64,000 bases of DNA from Oxalobacteraceae sp. CFBP 13730 (lineage in GTDB: Bacteria > Pseudomonadota > Gammaproteobacteria > Burkholderiales > Burkholderiaceae_D), in contig JACYUQ010000002.1 in NCBI GenBank assembly GCA_014841835.1, forward strand, positions 1-64,000. Reading direction: 5' to 3'. Both the position numbers and the translations under genes were made by a program. The notes beneath the pieces are model-generated. The model did not search any database and was not told the origin of the DNA. It saw only the letters and a program-made list of their open reading frames with translations. Positions 7,376 through 18,300 of this stretch are shown piece by piece; positions within the stretch are counted from its first letter, which is position 1, and each line of letters starts with the position of its first letter.

Positions 7376-8650
7376 ATGATGTCGAGTTTCTTCCACCACG
7401 GTCGCCTGGTCCTTGTCTGGAGCGCGGTGTACCTGGCGCTGAGTATTTTTGTCAGCGAAACCGTGCTGCACGAGATCGATCTGAACATCGAGGGGTATGT
7501 CGCGCTGCTCGGGTTTGCGCTGGCCGGCTGGGTGCTCCTGATCGCGTTCTCGCACACCCGCCGCGTGCGGCTGGTGGCTGGCACGGTGAACGCGGCCACG
7601 CTGGCAAACCGCCAGCGGCGCCAGATCGAGATCCCGTTCGAGGCTGGCGAAGCCTTTGACATGATCGACGCCGCGATCCGCGAACTGCCCGGCGTCACCG
7701 CCGTCGACAGCGCCCGCGACAGCCTGCAGGTGCGGGCCAAGGTCGAACGCACCGACCTGTATGGCGGCAATGCGTCGGCCGGCGCGGCGCTGGCCCGCCT
7801 GTCGACCTGGCGCAACCAGATCCGCGCCACGATCACGCCCAATGGCGACGCGGCCGGCAGCGTGACCTTGATCTGCGAACCGGAAGACCCGGCCTGGATC
7901 GACTGGTTCCTGGTCGACCAGGGCAGCAACCTGGAAAACGCCGACGCCATCGTGCGCGCCATCACGCGCCGCATCGCCGAACGGCGCCGCCTCGAAACGC
8001 AGGCAGTGCGCGAGAGCGCGACCGAGAAGGAACTGACGGTGGCGCGCCTGAACCTGCTGCACGCCCAGGTCGAGCCGCACTTTTTGTACAACACGCTGGC
8101 CAGCGCGCAGGTGCTCACGCGCACCGATCCGGCGCGCGCCGACGCCATGCTGGGCAACCTGATCCAGTATCTGCGCCACTCGCTGCCGCGCACCGAGGAT
8201 GCGCCGTCGACGCTGGGCGAAGAACTGGAACGGGCGCGCGCCTACCTGGACATCCTGGCCATTCGCATGGGGCCGCGCCTGGCGCTGCAGGTCGACGTGC
8301 CGGACGAGCTGCGCCGGCTCGTGTTTCCGCCGATGATGCTGCAAACGCTGGTGGAGAACGCCATCAAGCACGGGCTCGAGCCCAAGCCAGGCGGCGGCAC
8401 TGTCTGGATCCTGGCGCGCGCGATCGACAATGCGGCAGCTGTCACGGTGGCCGACGACGGTCGCGGTTTCTCGCTCGAGACCGCCGGCACAGGCATCGGG
8501 TTGCGCAATGTGCGCGAGCGCCTGCGCCTGGGCTACGGCAGCCTGGCGAGCTTTGCCATCGTGGCCAATTTCCCCAGTGGTGTGGCCGCCACCATCACGG
8601 TGCCGCTGGCGCTGCAGGGCGCGGGGGCGCGGTCCGGGGTACAGCCATGA
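7376..8650 (+). CDS. LytS/AlgZ-type sensor histidine kinase
   Basis: 424 residues. Two membrane helices (about 8-28 and 40-59) are followed by a ~150-residue cytoplasmic region of unknown fold. Then comes the His_kinase domain of the LytS class, with QVEPHFLYNT (His235 probable phosphoacceptor), and an HATPase with ENAIKHGLEP (N box) and DDGRGF and GIGLRNVRERL (G boxes). The ATGA overlap with the next gene, a LytTR regulator, makes them one two-component system. The stimulus is unknown. An adjacent second ATG (7379) is an equally possible start. Confidence 0.88.
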   Translation: MMSSFFHHGRLVLVWSAVYLALSIFVSETVLHEIDLNIEGYVALLGFALAGWVLLIAFSHTRRVRLVAGTVNAATLANRQRRQIEIPFEAGEAFDMIDAAIRELPGVTAVDSARDSLQVRAKVERTDLYGGNASAGAALARLSTWRNQIRATITPNGDAAGSVTLICEPEDPAWIDWFLVDQGSNLENADAIVRAITRRIAERRRLETQAVRESATEKELTVARLNLLHAQVEPHFLYNTLASAQVLTRTDPARADAMLGNLIQYLRHSLPRTEDAPSTLGEELERARAYLDILAIRMGPRLALQVDVPDELRRLVFPPMMLQTLVENAIKHGLEPKPGGGTVWILARAIDNAAAVTVADDGRGFSLETAGTGIGLRNVRERLRLGYGSLASFAIVANFPSGVAATITVPLALQGAGARSGVQP

Positions 8651-9417
8651 CCCGCTGCGTGATTGCCGAAGACGAACTCCTACTGCAGGAAGAGTTGATC
8701 AAGCTGCTGGGCGAGGTGTGGCCAGACCTCGAGATCGTCGCCGCCTGCGACGATGGCGGCAGCGCGCTCGACGCGATTGCCACCCACCAGCCGGAGGTCG
8801 CGTTCCTCGACATCCGCATGCCGGGCCTGTCGGGCCTGGAAGTGGCCTCGAGCATGCTGGCGGCTGGGTTGCGCACCGAGATCGTGTTCGTGACCGCCTA
8901 CGATCAGTACGCGCTCGACGCGTTCGACCGCGGCGCCGTCGACTACCTGCTCAAGCCAATCGGGCGCGAGCGCCTGGCCGCGACCGTGGGCCGGCTGCGC
9001 GAGCGGCTGGCGCGCGGTGTGGCGGATACGACACAGCTGGCCGCGCTGCTGGCGCGCCTGCAGACGGTCGCGCCGCCGGCCCCGCGCGCCCAGCCACTGG
9101 TCTGGCTGACGGCAAGCTGCGGCGTCGAGACGCGCCTGATCCTGGTCGACGATGTCGCGTATTTCCAGGCCGATTCGAAGTACACGGTGGTGATGACGGC
9201 CGAGGGAGAATCGCTGCTGCGCAAGCCCATTCGCGACCTGCTCGAGGTGCTCGATCCGGCCATGTTCCGGCAGGTGCACCGCTCGACGATCGTCAATTTG
9301 CGCGCCGTGGCGGGCGTCACGCGCGACGACAGCGGCAAGGGCATCATCCGGCTGCGCAACCGGCCCGAGACGTTGACAGTCAGTCAGCCGTTCATGGCGC
9401 TCTTTCGTCACATGTAG
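8647..9417 (+). CDS. LytTR-family response regulator
   Basis: 256 residues: receiver domain (1-120) with DE at 9-10, phospho-Asp55 in FLDIRMPG and Lys in LLKPI, then a LytTR DNA-binding domain (~150-256) with VAYFQADSKYTVV and FRQVHRSTIVNL. LytTR regulators bind direct repeats as dimers and control biofilm, exopolysaccharide or virulence genes; the targets here are unknown. It overlaps the kinase gene by 4 bp and is its evident partner. Confidence 0.92.
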   Translation: MTRCVIAEDELLLQEELIKLLGEVWPDLEIVAACDDGGSALDAIATHQPEVAFLDIRMPGLSGLEVASSMLAAGLRTEIVFVTAYDQYALDAFDRGAVDYLLKPIGRERLAATVGRLRERLARGVADTTQLAALLARLQTVAPPAPRAQPLVWLTASCGVETRLILVDDVAYFQADSKYTVVMTAEGESLLRKPIRDLLEVLDPAMFRQVHRSTIVNLRAVAGVTRDDSGKGIIRLRNRPETLTVSQPFMALFRHM

Positions 9418-9512
9418 GGACAGGCCAGCGTGCGCGACGTTGCCGTAGTAAAATCTCAGATGGCCATCAGCCCGGCGTTGTTGCCGGACTTGGCATCAAG
9501 AAGGAGGCAAGC

Positions 9513-10814
9513 TTGCGTAGCGATATCGTGATCGTGGGTGGCGGCGCTGGCGGTCTGGAGCTGGCATGCAAACTGGGCCGTAAACTCGGCCCGACGAAGG
9601 TGACGCTGGTCGACAGCCGCCTGTACCATATCTGGAAACCGTCGCTGCATGAAGTTGCGGCGGGTACCCTGGACATCCACCAGGAAGGTCTGTCGTACGC
9701 GATGCTCGCGCACGACAATGGATTCAATTTCGTGCTCGGTCCGATGACCGGGCTGGACGAGGCTGGTCAGGCAATCGAGATCGGGGCCGTGTATTCGGCG
9801 ACCGAACATGATGAAGTACTGCCGGTGCGTCGCCTGGCCTACACGTCGTTGGTAATCGCGGTCGGCAGCACCTCGAACTATTTCGGCGTGCCGGGCGCAC
9901 AGGAACACTCGATTTCGCTGAATGCGACCGAGGACGCCGAACGCTTCCGCCTGCGCATGCTGCGCCTGATGCTGGCGGTCGAGCAGCAGCGCGAAGAAGG
10001 GCGTGAAACCGGCCTGGACGTGGTCATCATCGGTGGCGGCGCGACCGGCGTCGAGCTGGCCGCCGAACTGCGCGAAGCGTCGGGCGCGTATGCCCGCTAC
10101 GGTTTTGCGCGCATGGACGTCAAGCGCGACGTGCGCATCACGATCCTCGAAGGCGCGCCGCGCATCCTGGCGCCGCTTCCCGAGCGCGTGTCGAATGCGG
10201 CGCTGGGCCTGCTGAACAAGCGCGGCATTCGCGTCGTCAGCGATTGCCGGGTCACGGCCATCGAGAACGACAAGGTGCTCGACGCCAATGGCAACGTGTA
10301 TCCGGCCGACCTGTGCGTGTGGGCGGCAGGCATCCGCGCGCCCGAGATGCTCGGCAAGCTCGGTCTGCAGACCGCGCGTGGCGGTGGCCTGGACGTGGAT
10401 TCCCATCTGCGCGTCAAGGGCGCCAAGGCGATCTGGTCGCTGGGCGACTGCGCCGTGTGTATCGACGGCAACGGCCTGCCGGTGCCGCCACGTGCGCAGG
10501 CAGCGCACCAGCAGGCCGATTACTTGGTGACGACGTTCCTGCGCATGGACAAGGGCCAGCCAGCGTTGACTGCGCCGTATGAATACCGCGACTACGGCTC
10601 GCTGGTGTCGGTCGGCCAGAACACCAGTGTCGGTAGTCTGATGGGTTCGCTGCGTGGCGCGAGCTGGTTCGTGCAGGGCGGCATCGCGCGCCTGATGTAC
10701 GCCAGCCTGCACCTGATGCATCATCGGGCCGTGATGGGCATCACCCGCACGGGCCTGCTGGCGGTGGCGCGCTTCCTGATCCGGCGCAGCACGCCGCTGG
10801 TCAAGCTGCACTGA
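9513..10814 (+). CDS. ndh: Type II NADH dehydrogenase (NDH-2), FAD-dependent
   Basis: 433-residue single-subunit NADH:quinone oxidoreductase that feeds electrons to the quinone pool without proton pumping. Two Rossmann motifs are visible: IVIVGGGAGGLE for FAD near the N-terminus and VVIIGGGATGVE for NADH in the middle. VWAAGI and SLGDCA follow, as in NDH-2. A C-terminal amphipathic region would attach it to the inner membrane. No ATG fits; TTG at 9513 has AAGGAGG eight bases upstream and places the first Rossmann strand correctly. A perfect hairpin terminator follows. Confidence 0.9.
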   Translation: MRSDIVIVGGGAGGLELACKLGRKLGPTKVTLVDSRLYHIWKPSLHEVAAGTLDIHQEGLSYAMLAHDNGFNFVLGPMTGLDEAGQAIEIGAVYSATEHDEVLPVRRLAYTSLVIAVGSTSNYFGVPGAQEHSISLNATEDAERFRLRMLRLMLAVEQQREEGRETGLDVVIIGGGATGVELAAELREASGAYARYGFARMDVKRDVRITILEGAPRILAPLPERVSNAALGLLNKRGIRVVSDCRVTAIENDKVLDANGNVYPADLCVWAAGIRAPEMLGKLGLQTARGGGLDVDSHLRVKGAKAIWSLGDCAVCIDGNGLPVPPRAQAAHQQADYLVTTFLRMDKGQPALTAPYEYRDYGSLVSVGQNTSVGSLMGSLRGASWFVQGGIARLMYASLHLMHHRAVMGITRTGLLAVARFLIRRSTPLVKLH

Positions 10815-10840
10815 CCGGATAGCGGCCGGTACGGAAACGA

Positions 10841-10875
10841 CAACGGCGGCCAGTGGCCGCCGTTGTTATTTTTAC
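10841..10875 (+). terminator. Terminator after ndh
   Basis: An 11-bp perfect stem (CAACGGCGGCC / GGCCGCCGTTG) with a 3-nt loop, followed by TTATTTTTA. It sits between the convergent ndh and kinase genes. Confidence 0.8.
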
Positions 10876-10890
10876 GCAGCCTGTCGACTG

Positions 10891-11610
10891 TCAGGCCGGT
10901 AATTCTCGTGGCAACGTCATCTGCAGCATGGCGCCGCCGTTCTCGGCGCGCGCCAGGATCAGGTTGCCGCCCAGCGTGCGGGCGCGTTCGCGCAGCAGGC
11001 GCAGGCCATGGCGGTCGCTGACACCCATTGCATCGTCGCCCGGGCCGACGCCATCGTCGCGCACCGTCAGCATGGCCATCTCGCCATCGTCGTCCAGGAT
11101 CACGTCCACGCGCGTGGCCTGTGCGTGGGCGACCGCGTTGCGCAAGCCTTCTTCGGCGCAGCGCAGCAGCAGCACGGCATGCTCGCGCGACCAGGCGCCG
11201 TCTTCCTCGGGCAGGCTGGCGTGCGCCTTGATGCCGTGCTCGGCCCCGAATTCGGGCACCAGCTCGGACAAGGCCGTGCGCAAGCCCAAAAATTCGAGCT
11301 TGTCGTTCCACAGCGCGAGTTGCATCTGGCGGTTGGTTTCGATGACGCCGCCAAGAAGGGTTTTCATTTGCGCAGCGCGGTCCCGCAGCGCCTTGTCCTC
11401 GGCTGGCAGGCGCTGGGTAAGCAGGGCAAGGTGCATCGTCAGGGCCGTCATCGACGAACCCAGGCTGTCGTGCAGCTGGCGCGCAAGCTGGCGACGCTCC
11501 TGGTCCCAGCTGTTGGCCAGCCAGGACACCATGTCGGAGAGTTCAGCAGTGCGCGCCGCGACCAGGCGTTCGAGCTCCGGGTCGGGATGCGGTGGGACCG
11601 GTTCAGTCAT
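10891..11610 (-). CDS. Orphan NarX/LiaS-type (HisKA_3) histidine kinase
   Basis: 239 residues, cytoplasmic, with no membrane segment or recognisable sensor. The dimerisation region has RQLARQLHDSLGSS (His47 phosphoacceptor). The ATPase has EEGLRNAVAHAQA (N box), DDGVGPGDD and HGLRLLRERA. This is the HPK7/NarX class, whose partners are NarL/LuxR regulators, but none is adjacent. It may respond to a cytoplasmic signal or act on a distant regulator. The upstream SD is weak. It is convergent with ndh. Confidence 0.85.
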   Translation of the reverse strand: MTEPVPPHPDPELERLVAARTAELSDMVSWLANSWDQERRQLARQLHDSLGSSMTALTMHLALLTQRLPAEDKALRDRAAQMKTLLGGVIETNRQMQLALWNDKLEFLGLRTALSELVPEFGAEHGIKAHASLPEEDGAWSREHAVLLLRCAEEGLRNAVAHAQATRVDVILDDDGEMAMLTVRDDGVGPGDDAMGVSDRHGLRLLRERARTLGGNLILARAENGGAMLQMTLPRELPA

Positions 11611-11802
11611 CAGGGTCTCGATTAAATGTTTCCCAAATCATACAACAATTGTCATTTATCCGTCGCGCATTGGGTGCAGCAAGAGCGGTTCGTCCTGTTC
11701 TCGCCGAGTGTGAGGTTGCGAACAGTGTAGATCGAGTGTCAGGCGCAATCTGACAATGTGGCCAACGAGTCATCATTCAACCAACAATACGGGGGTAATA
11801 CC

Positions 11803-12279
11803 ATGACCAAAGCAACGACCAAAAAGAGCGGCCCGCAGGATGCGCTGGAACTTCTCAAGAGCCAGCACGACGAAGTGAAAGACATGTTCGACAAGTACGA
11901 AGAACTGGGCGATCGTGCCAATGTCAGCAAGAAAAAGCTCGCGACTGAGATCTGCGAAGCACTGATCATGCACACGTCGATCGAGGAAGAAATTTTCTAT
12001 CCGGCGCTACGTGAAACGTCGAAGGAAATGGAAGACATGCTCGACGAAGCTTTTGTCGAACACGCATCGGCCAAGGATCTGATCGCCCAGGTGCAAGAAG
12101 GCGAGCCAGACGACGACTACTACGACGCCAAGGTGAAGGTGTTAGGCGAATACGTGTCGCACCACGTCGAAGAGGAAGAAGAAGAAATGTTCCCGAAAGT
12201 GCGCAAGCTCAAGCTCGACCTGGAGTCCATGGGCGCTGAAATGGCGGCCCGCCGCGATGAAATTCTCGCGGCCGTTTAA
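11803..12279 (+). CDS. Hemerythrin HHE domain protein
   Basis: 158 residues, largely alpha-helical and acidic. Helices carry the non-haem di-iron ligands of the HHE cation-binding family: KSQHDEV, MHTSIEEEIFYP, FVEHASA and SHHVEEEEEEMFP. Proteins of this type bind O2, NO or iron and are linked to oxidative or nitrosative stress. The start after GGGGGTAATACC gives MTKATTKKSG; an ATG 45 bp upstream lacks a ribosome site. It is monocistronic with its own terminator. Confidence 0.9.
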   Translation: MTKATTKKSGPQDALELLKSQHDEVKDMFDKYEELGDRANVSKKKLATEICEALIMHTSIEEEIFYPALRETSKEMEDMLDEAFVEHASAKDLIAQVQEGEPDDDYYDAKVKVLGEYVSHHVEEEEEEMFPKVRKLKLDLESMGAEMAARRDEILAAV

Positions 12280-12286
12280 CCTGTAG

Positions 12287-12946
<660 letters not shown>

Positions 12947-12970
12947 GCACACATCATTGAACAGTTGAGC

Positions 12971-13005
12971 AGGTCACGGAGCGCAGGTTCCGTGACCTGT
13001 TTTTG
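12971..13005 (+). terminator. Terminator after HhH protein gene
   Basis: AGGTCACGGA / TCCGTGACCT (10 bp, 8-nt loop) followed by GTTTTTGTTT. Confidence 0.88.
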
Positions 13006-13025
13006 TTTGGGCGGTCATTATTTAT

Positions 13026-14094
13026 GGCGCAGTCAGCGTTAAATGGAGACGAGCTCTGAACCGATGAGCAGTATGGTGGTCCAACCCCTGTCCCCAGTGT
13101 CAGGAGTCGATCATGAAAGCGCCGCGTTTCAAAAACTGGTTCGCAAAACTGCCGTTGCTGAACCAGCCGCAGCGCCGGCAAGTGCTCGGCGCTTTGCAGC
13201 CTCTGGTCGGGCTCGAGCAGGTGGTCGCGCTGATCGCAGAGATCAGAACACCAGGGCGCTGCTGCCCCAGGTGCGGCCACGAGCGCTGCTACCGCCACGG
13301 GGTTGCCAATGACCTGCAGCGCTACCGCTGCTGCGCGTGCGGCCGCACGTTCAACGACCTGACCGGCACGCCACTGGCGCGGCTCCGGCTGAAGCCCAAA
13401 TGGCTCGCGTATTCGCACGTGCTGCTGGATTCACTGCCAGTGCGCAAGGCAGCAGATCGCGTCGGCGTGCACCGCACTACTGCTTTCCGATGGCGCCACC
13501 GCTTCCTGTGCTGGAGCAAACTCGACCGGCCGGCAGCCCTGAATGGCATTGTTGAGGCCGACGAAACATTCCTGCTCGAATCGCAAAAAGGATCGCGCTC
13601 GCTGGATCGGCCAGCGCGCCGCCATGGCGGCCATGCAGCCAGGCGCGGCATTTCCCGCGAACTGGACTGTATTCTGGTCGCGCGTGATCGCGAAGGCCGC
13701 ACGGTCGATGCGGTCACCGGTCGCGGTGCGCTGACCGCGGTGCAACTCGAGCGCGATTTGTTACCCAAGCTCGATCCCCGTGCGCTGCTGGTGAGCGACA
13801 GCCATCGCGCCTACCGGGCCTTTGCACGAAAGCACAACATCGCCCATGCAGCGGTCAATCTGCGTGCAGGCGTGCGCGTCAGGCATCTGGGCAACCGTGC
13901 GATTCACGTGCAGAACGTGAACGCTTATCACCAACGTTTCAAAGCCTGGCTTTTGGGCTTTCGTGGCGTGGCGTCGCGCTATTTGCCGAACTACCTGGGC
14001 TGGCGCTGGGCGCTGGATGGTGCGAGGGTTAGTTCGCCAGAGCACTTGCTTCGGATTGCAATCAGGGTCATCAACAGGTAACTCTAACTGCGCC
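13026..14094 (+). mobile_element. IS1595-family insertion sequence, copy 1
   Basis: 1,069 bp with imperfect terminal inverted repeats: left GGCGCAGTCAGCGTTA; the reverse complement of the right end is GGCGCAGTTAGAGTTA. It is flanked by a direct repeat TATTTAT (13019-13025 and 14095-14101), consistent with the ~8-bp target duplication of IS1595 elements. It contains one transposase gene. A second, diverged copy lies at 26036-27103. Confidence 0.88.
13113..14081 (+). CDS. IS1595-family transposase (copy 1)
   Basis: 322 residues. An N-terminal zinc ribbon (CPRCG at 51-55, CCACG at 73-77) precedes a short helical region with an HTH-like GVHRTTAFRWRHRF, then the DDE-type nuclease core: VEADETF (Asp150), SDSHRAY (Asp229) and HVQNVNAYHQRFKAWL. 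The layout is that of ISXO2-like transposases. No frameshift or stop is seen, so it may be active, although the terminal repeats have diverged. Product length equals copy 2. Confidence 0.93.
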   Translation: MKAPRFKNWFAKLPLLNQPQRRQVLGALQPLVGLEQVVALIAEIRTPGRCCPRCGHERCYRHGVANDLQRYRCCACGRTFNDLTGTPLARLRLKPKWLAYSHVLLDSLPVRKAADRVGVHRTTAFRWRHRFLCWSKLDRPAALNGIVEADETFLLESQKGSRSLDRPARRHGGHAARRGISRELDCILVARDREGRTVDAVTGRGALTAVQLERDLLPKLDPRALLVSDSHRAYRAFARKHNIAHAAVNLRAGVRVRHLGNRAIHVQNVNAYHQRFKAWLLGFRGVASRYLPNYLGWRWALDGARVSSPEHLLRIAIRVINR

Positions 14095-14117
14095 TATTTA
14101 TTGATCCGCCAAAGCAC

Positions 14118-14149
14118 ACCGGGGCGCTCGCTTGCACGAGCGCCCCGGT
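14118..14149 (-). terminator. Strong 13-bp hairpin downstream of the REC-GGDEF gene
   Basis: ACCGGGGCGCTCG and its exact complement with a 6-nt loop. No long T-run follows on either strand, so it may be a rho-independent terminator of reduced strength or an mRNA 3'-end stabiliser for the minus-strand gene. Confidence 0.6.
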
Positions 14150-14177
14150 CGGTAGCCAGGTAACAAAGCGGGTGGTT

Positions 14178-15182
14178 TCAGCGATGCGGCGTTGCCAGTT
14201 CCGGGACGGGCGCGACCACGGGTGCGCCACTGGTCTTGGCCGCAGCCTGCCGGTTGGCCGCTGGCGAGCAGAAACGGTTCTTGCCAGCGCGTTTGGCTTC
14301 GTACAGCGCGTAGTCGGCGATATTGATCAAGGCATCGACCGATTCGGCATCGTCCGGGTAGATGCTGATGCCAATCGAGGTCGACAGGCGCAGCGTCAGG
14401 TCGTTGATGAAGAAGGGTTCGGACAGCGATTCGACCAGCTTGGCGGCCGGACCCTGTGCGTCGACCAGGCCGTGAATATCGCCCAGCACGACCATGAATT
14501 CGTCACCACCCAGGCGGGCAACTGTATCTTCCTTGCGCGAACTGCCCAGCAGGCGCTGCGAGACGGCCTTGAGAATCTCGTCACCATAGGCATGGCCGTA
14601 GGTGTCGTTGATCGCCTTGAAACCATCCAGATCGAGATACATGATCGCGGCCTTGGCATGGGTGCGGTTGGCATGTTGCAGCGCCGTCTCGATACGGTCT
14701 TCCAGCAGACGGCGGTTTGGCAAGCCGGTGAGGGCGTCGTGCAGTGCGAGTTCCTGCTGAGCCTTCGAGTACTGGGCCAGCTCCTTGTAGAGCAGGCGTA
14801 CTTCGAGCATATTGTGAATGCGCTTGTGCACCTCGAGCAGGTCGAACGGCTTGCTGATGAAATCGCGTGCACCGGCTTCGAGTGCCGCAATCTTGAAACT
14901 AGGCTGGGCGGTCAGTGCCAGGACCGGCAGATAGCCGCCCTGTTCAATTTCCTTGAGACCCTTCATGACCTGGAAACCGTTCAGCCCCGGCATTTGCAGG
15001 TCGAGCAGAATCAGATCGTAATTGTGTTCACGATGGAGCGGGCACACCTGCTCCGGCAGCATGGTCGAGCTGACGCAGGTGTAGCCTTCTTCGCGCAATA
15101 TCTCTTCCATCAGCTCGATATTGTCGGGCGAATCGTCTACCACCAGAATTTTGGCGTTCAAAATGTCTTGTCTGCTCGGCAT
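14178..15182 (-). CDS. Response regulator with diguanylate cyclase domain (REC-GGDEF)
   Basis: 334 residues. Receiver domain (~10-125) with DD at 16-17, phospho-Asp61 in LLDLQMPG and FISKPFD; then a GGDEF domain with an intact active site (LGGDEF, 225-229) and a product-inhibition I-site RKED (216-219). It should make cyclic di-GMP under phosphorylation control and be subject to feedback. The proline/alanine-rich tail has no domain. It lies just downstream, on the same strand, of a large hybrid kinase that could phosphorylate it, 130 bp away. Confidence 0.93.
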   Translation of the reverse strand: MPSRQDILNAKILVVDDSPDNIELMEEILREEGYTCVSSTMLPEQVCPLHREHNYDLILLDLQMPGLNGFQVMKGLKEIEQGGYLPVLALTAQPSFKIAALEAGARDFISKPFDLLEVHKRIHNMLEVRLLYKELAQYSKAQQELALHDALTGLPNRRLLEDRIETALQHANRTHAKAAIMYLDLDGFKAINDTYGHAYGDEILKAVSQRLLGSSRKEDTVARLGGDEFMVVLGDIHGLVDAQGPAAKLVESLSEPFFINDLTLRLSTSIGISIYPDDAESVDALINIADYALYEAKRAGKNRFCSPAANRQAAAKTSGAPVVAPVPELATPHR

Positions 15183-15312
15183 GCTTATCTCTTTATCGAA
15201 ACTGGGCGGCGCCCCATTTCGGGGTGGAATCTAACGATACCTTACCTCTAATTAGTGTAGCAAGGACCATAAAATTTCTTGTAGGACAGCGCCGCGTCCT
15301 TAGGTAGGAACA

Positions 15313-18300
15313 TCATCGACTATGGCTGCGTCCGTTTTCGGCCAGCAACCGTACGGCTGGCGGCATGCTGACCATGCCGATTGCCGTCATGAGTTCGCTT
15401 TGTTCGACCGGCTTCGATACATGGGCCGAAAAGCCGGCCTCCAGCGCGCGCAAGCGGTCTTCCGAACGCGCGAACGCGGTCAGTGCGATGGCGGGGACCA
15501 GGCCGCCGGCGTCGCGCGGCAGGGCGCGTACCCAGGCGAGAAACTCCAGACCGTTCACATCGGGCATGCCCAGATCGCTGATCAGGAGGTCCGGCGGACG
15601 AGCGCGCAGCTGCGCCATGGCGTCCTGCGCGCTGCCGGCCAGGCGCACGTCGGCGTGGCAGTCGGACAGGATGCGGGCAATCAGCTCGCGCGCATCACGA
15701 TCGTCATCCACGACCAGTACCGACATGCCGCGCATGTCGCGCACGATCTGTTCAGGCGCTGGCTGCGGACCGGCGGATGGTATGCCGATGTCGGCACCGG
15801 TGTCGGCGCCGCGGACCGGCCGCGGCATGCTGGACAGCGCCGCCGGCAGTTCGAGCGTGAAGCTGGCGCCGTGGCCAGGCCCGGCGCTGTCGGCGCGCAC
15901 CGTGCCGCCATGCTGTTCGATCAGGTGTTTCACGATCGACAACCCCAGGCCCAGGCCACCATGGCTGCGCGTCATCGAGGCATCGCCCTGGCGGAAGCGC
16001 TCGAATACGTGGGTGATGAATTCGGGCGCGATGCCCGAGCCCGTGTCGCGGATCGTGATGGTCACTTGTCCGTCGTGGTAACCCAGTTCGATCGTGACCA
16101 GTCCGTCACGGGGCGTGAACTTGATGGCGTTCGACAGCAGGTTCCAGACCACTTGCTGGAGCCGCCCCGGGTCGCCGGCGACGGACGGGATGGCGACGCC
16201 TTCAGGGTAGCGCCGCTCGATGCGGATACCCTTGGCGTCGGCCGCCGGGCGTACCGTTTCGATGGCCGCATCGATGAAGCTGCCCGGCGCCAGCGTCTGC
16301 ATGTCGAGCAGCACCTTGCCCGACGTGATGCGGCTCATGTCGAGCAGATCTTCGATCAGTTGCGCCTGGGCGCGCGCATTGCGCTCGATCGTCGACAGGC
16401 CACGCTGCAGATCGGCGCCATCGCGGCTGCCGCGGCGCAGCACCTGCGACCAGCCGAGAATGGCCGACAGCGGCGTGCGCAGTTCGTGCGACAGCGTGGC
16501 CAGGAATTCATCCTTCATCTGGCTGGTGCGCTCGGCTTCGGCGCGCGCTTCACGTTCGTTTTCGAGCAGCACCTTGCGCTCTTCGGCGGCGCGGCTGGCC
16601 ACCTCATACAGGCGGATATTGTCGACCGCGATCGCGGCCTGGGCCGCGATGCCACTGACGATGCGCTCACTGCGCTCGGTGAAGACGTTCGGTTCCGGGT
16701 GCCCGAAGAACATCGTGCCCAGCAACTCGCCGGAGCGCGCCATCACCGGCACGGTCAGATAACTGCGCACCGCCGGATGCGCGTCACCCAGGCCGAATTG
16801 CAAGGCGCCTTCGGCCCTGACCGGATCGGCCGCCAGATCGGCCACGCGCTGCAGGCCTTTGGAGCGCAGGCCCGGGCCGAACAGTGCGCTGGCGCCCGGT
16901 TCGGCGAAATCCTGGAACTGGGCCGACGTGGCGCCCGACAGCGTGTGGAGCGAATACAGCGTGCCGTCGCCCTCCTGGCCATAATGGACAAAGGCGGCAT
17001 GGCGCGCGCCGCAGACGCCGCCGGCGACATCGGTGGCCGCCTGCATCACCGCGCGCAGATCGCGCGTCGAGGCCAGCATGCTGCCAGTGCTGTTGAGCAG
17101 TTCGAGCACGTGCGACTCGTCGCGCAGCGCCTGCTCGGCGCGCTTGACCTGATCGACGTCGGTGTTCGTGCCGAACCAGCGCACCACGTTGCCGTCACGG
17201 TCATGCACCGCTTCGACCCGTGTCAGGAACCAGCGGAAATTACCGTCGACGCCGCGAATCGGAAATTCCATCTCAAACGCGGCGCCGGTGCGTACCGATT
17301 CATCCCAATGTTCGAGCACGGCCGGCAGCACCGCCGGGTCGTACACTTTTTGCCAGCCCCAGCCGGTTGATTCTTCCGGCGTAATGCCCGTGTATTCGTA
17401 CCAGCGCTCGTTGAACCAGACAATCGAGCCATCGGGATCGGCCATCCACGCCAGCTGGGGGATGGTGTTGGCCAGTGCGCGCAATTCTTCTTCGCTCTGA
17501 CGCAGGTGGTCGTCGGCCGCGCGCCGCGCGCTGATGTCCTGCGCCATGCCGGTCATGCCCAGCACGCCGCCGCCGTCGACGGCGCTGGCGTAATCGGGCC
17601 GGCCGACCAGCGCCACGCAGTGCGCCGTCCCGCCGGCGGGCGTGCCGCGCGCGAGCAGGCGACATTCGATGTCGAGGTCGGTGCCCTGCGAGAATGCGGT
17701 GAGCACGGCGCGCCGCACCACCTTGCGGTCCTCGGGTTTCAGCCGCCCGCGCAGGCTTGGCCAGGCCAGCGCGACGTCCGCAGGCAGGCCGAGGATCTGG
17801 GCAGCGCGCGCGCCGAACGTGACGCGATCGGTGGCCGCATCCCAGCGCCAGTCGCCCAGGCGCCCGGCGGCGATCGCCAGTTGCAGGCGGTTGTTGTTGT
17901 CGATGAGTGCCTGCTGGTCGAGCTTGCGCGCCGTGATGTCCTGGAAATACAGGGTCAGGCCTTCGGGGGACGGGTAGACCCGCATGTCGAGCCAGGCATT
18001 CAGGCGGCGGTAATAGAATTCGCGATTGACGGTAACGCGCTGTTCCATCGCGCGCACGCAGTCGAGGGCAACCGTCGTGCCGTGCAAGTCTTCGAACTCG
18101 TCCCACAGCCTGGCCCCGACCAAATCGCCACGCCGCTTGTTGAGCGGCTCGACCATTTGCAGGGCGCGGCCGTTGATGTAGGTGATGTTCCAGTCGCGAT
18201 CGACTGCGCAAAAGCCGTCGGTGAGGCTTTCGAGCATGTTTTCCATGCGCTCGGTGGCGCGCTGGAGCGCCTGTTGCGCGGCAACCAGGTCCTGGCCGGA

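Noticed and set aside
7037..8371. 444-residue minus-strand ORF
   Set aside because: Antisense to the LytS-type kinase, no recognisable motif, typical high-GC shadow.
8430..9512. N-terminal extension of the ndh frame
   Set aside because: Runs antiphase through the LytTR gene; the TTG at 9513 has an ideal ribosome site and fits the NDH-2 family start.
15322..17370. 682-residue plus-strand ORF
   Set aside because: Antisense to the hybrid kinase; composition is Arg/Gln-rich as expected for the complementary frame of a high-GC gene, with no domain.
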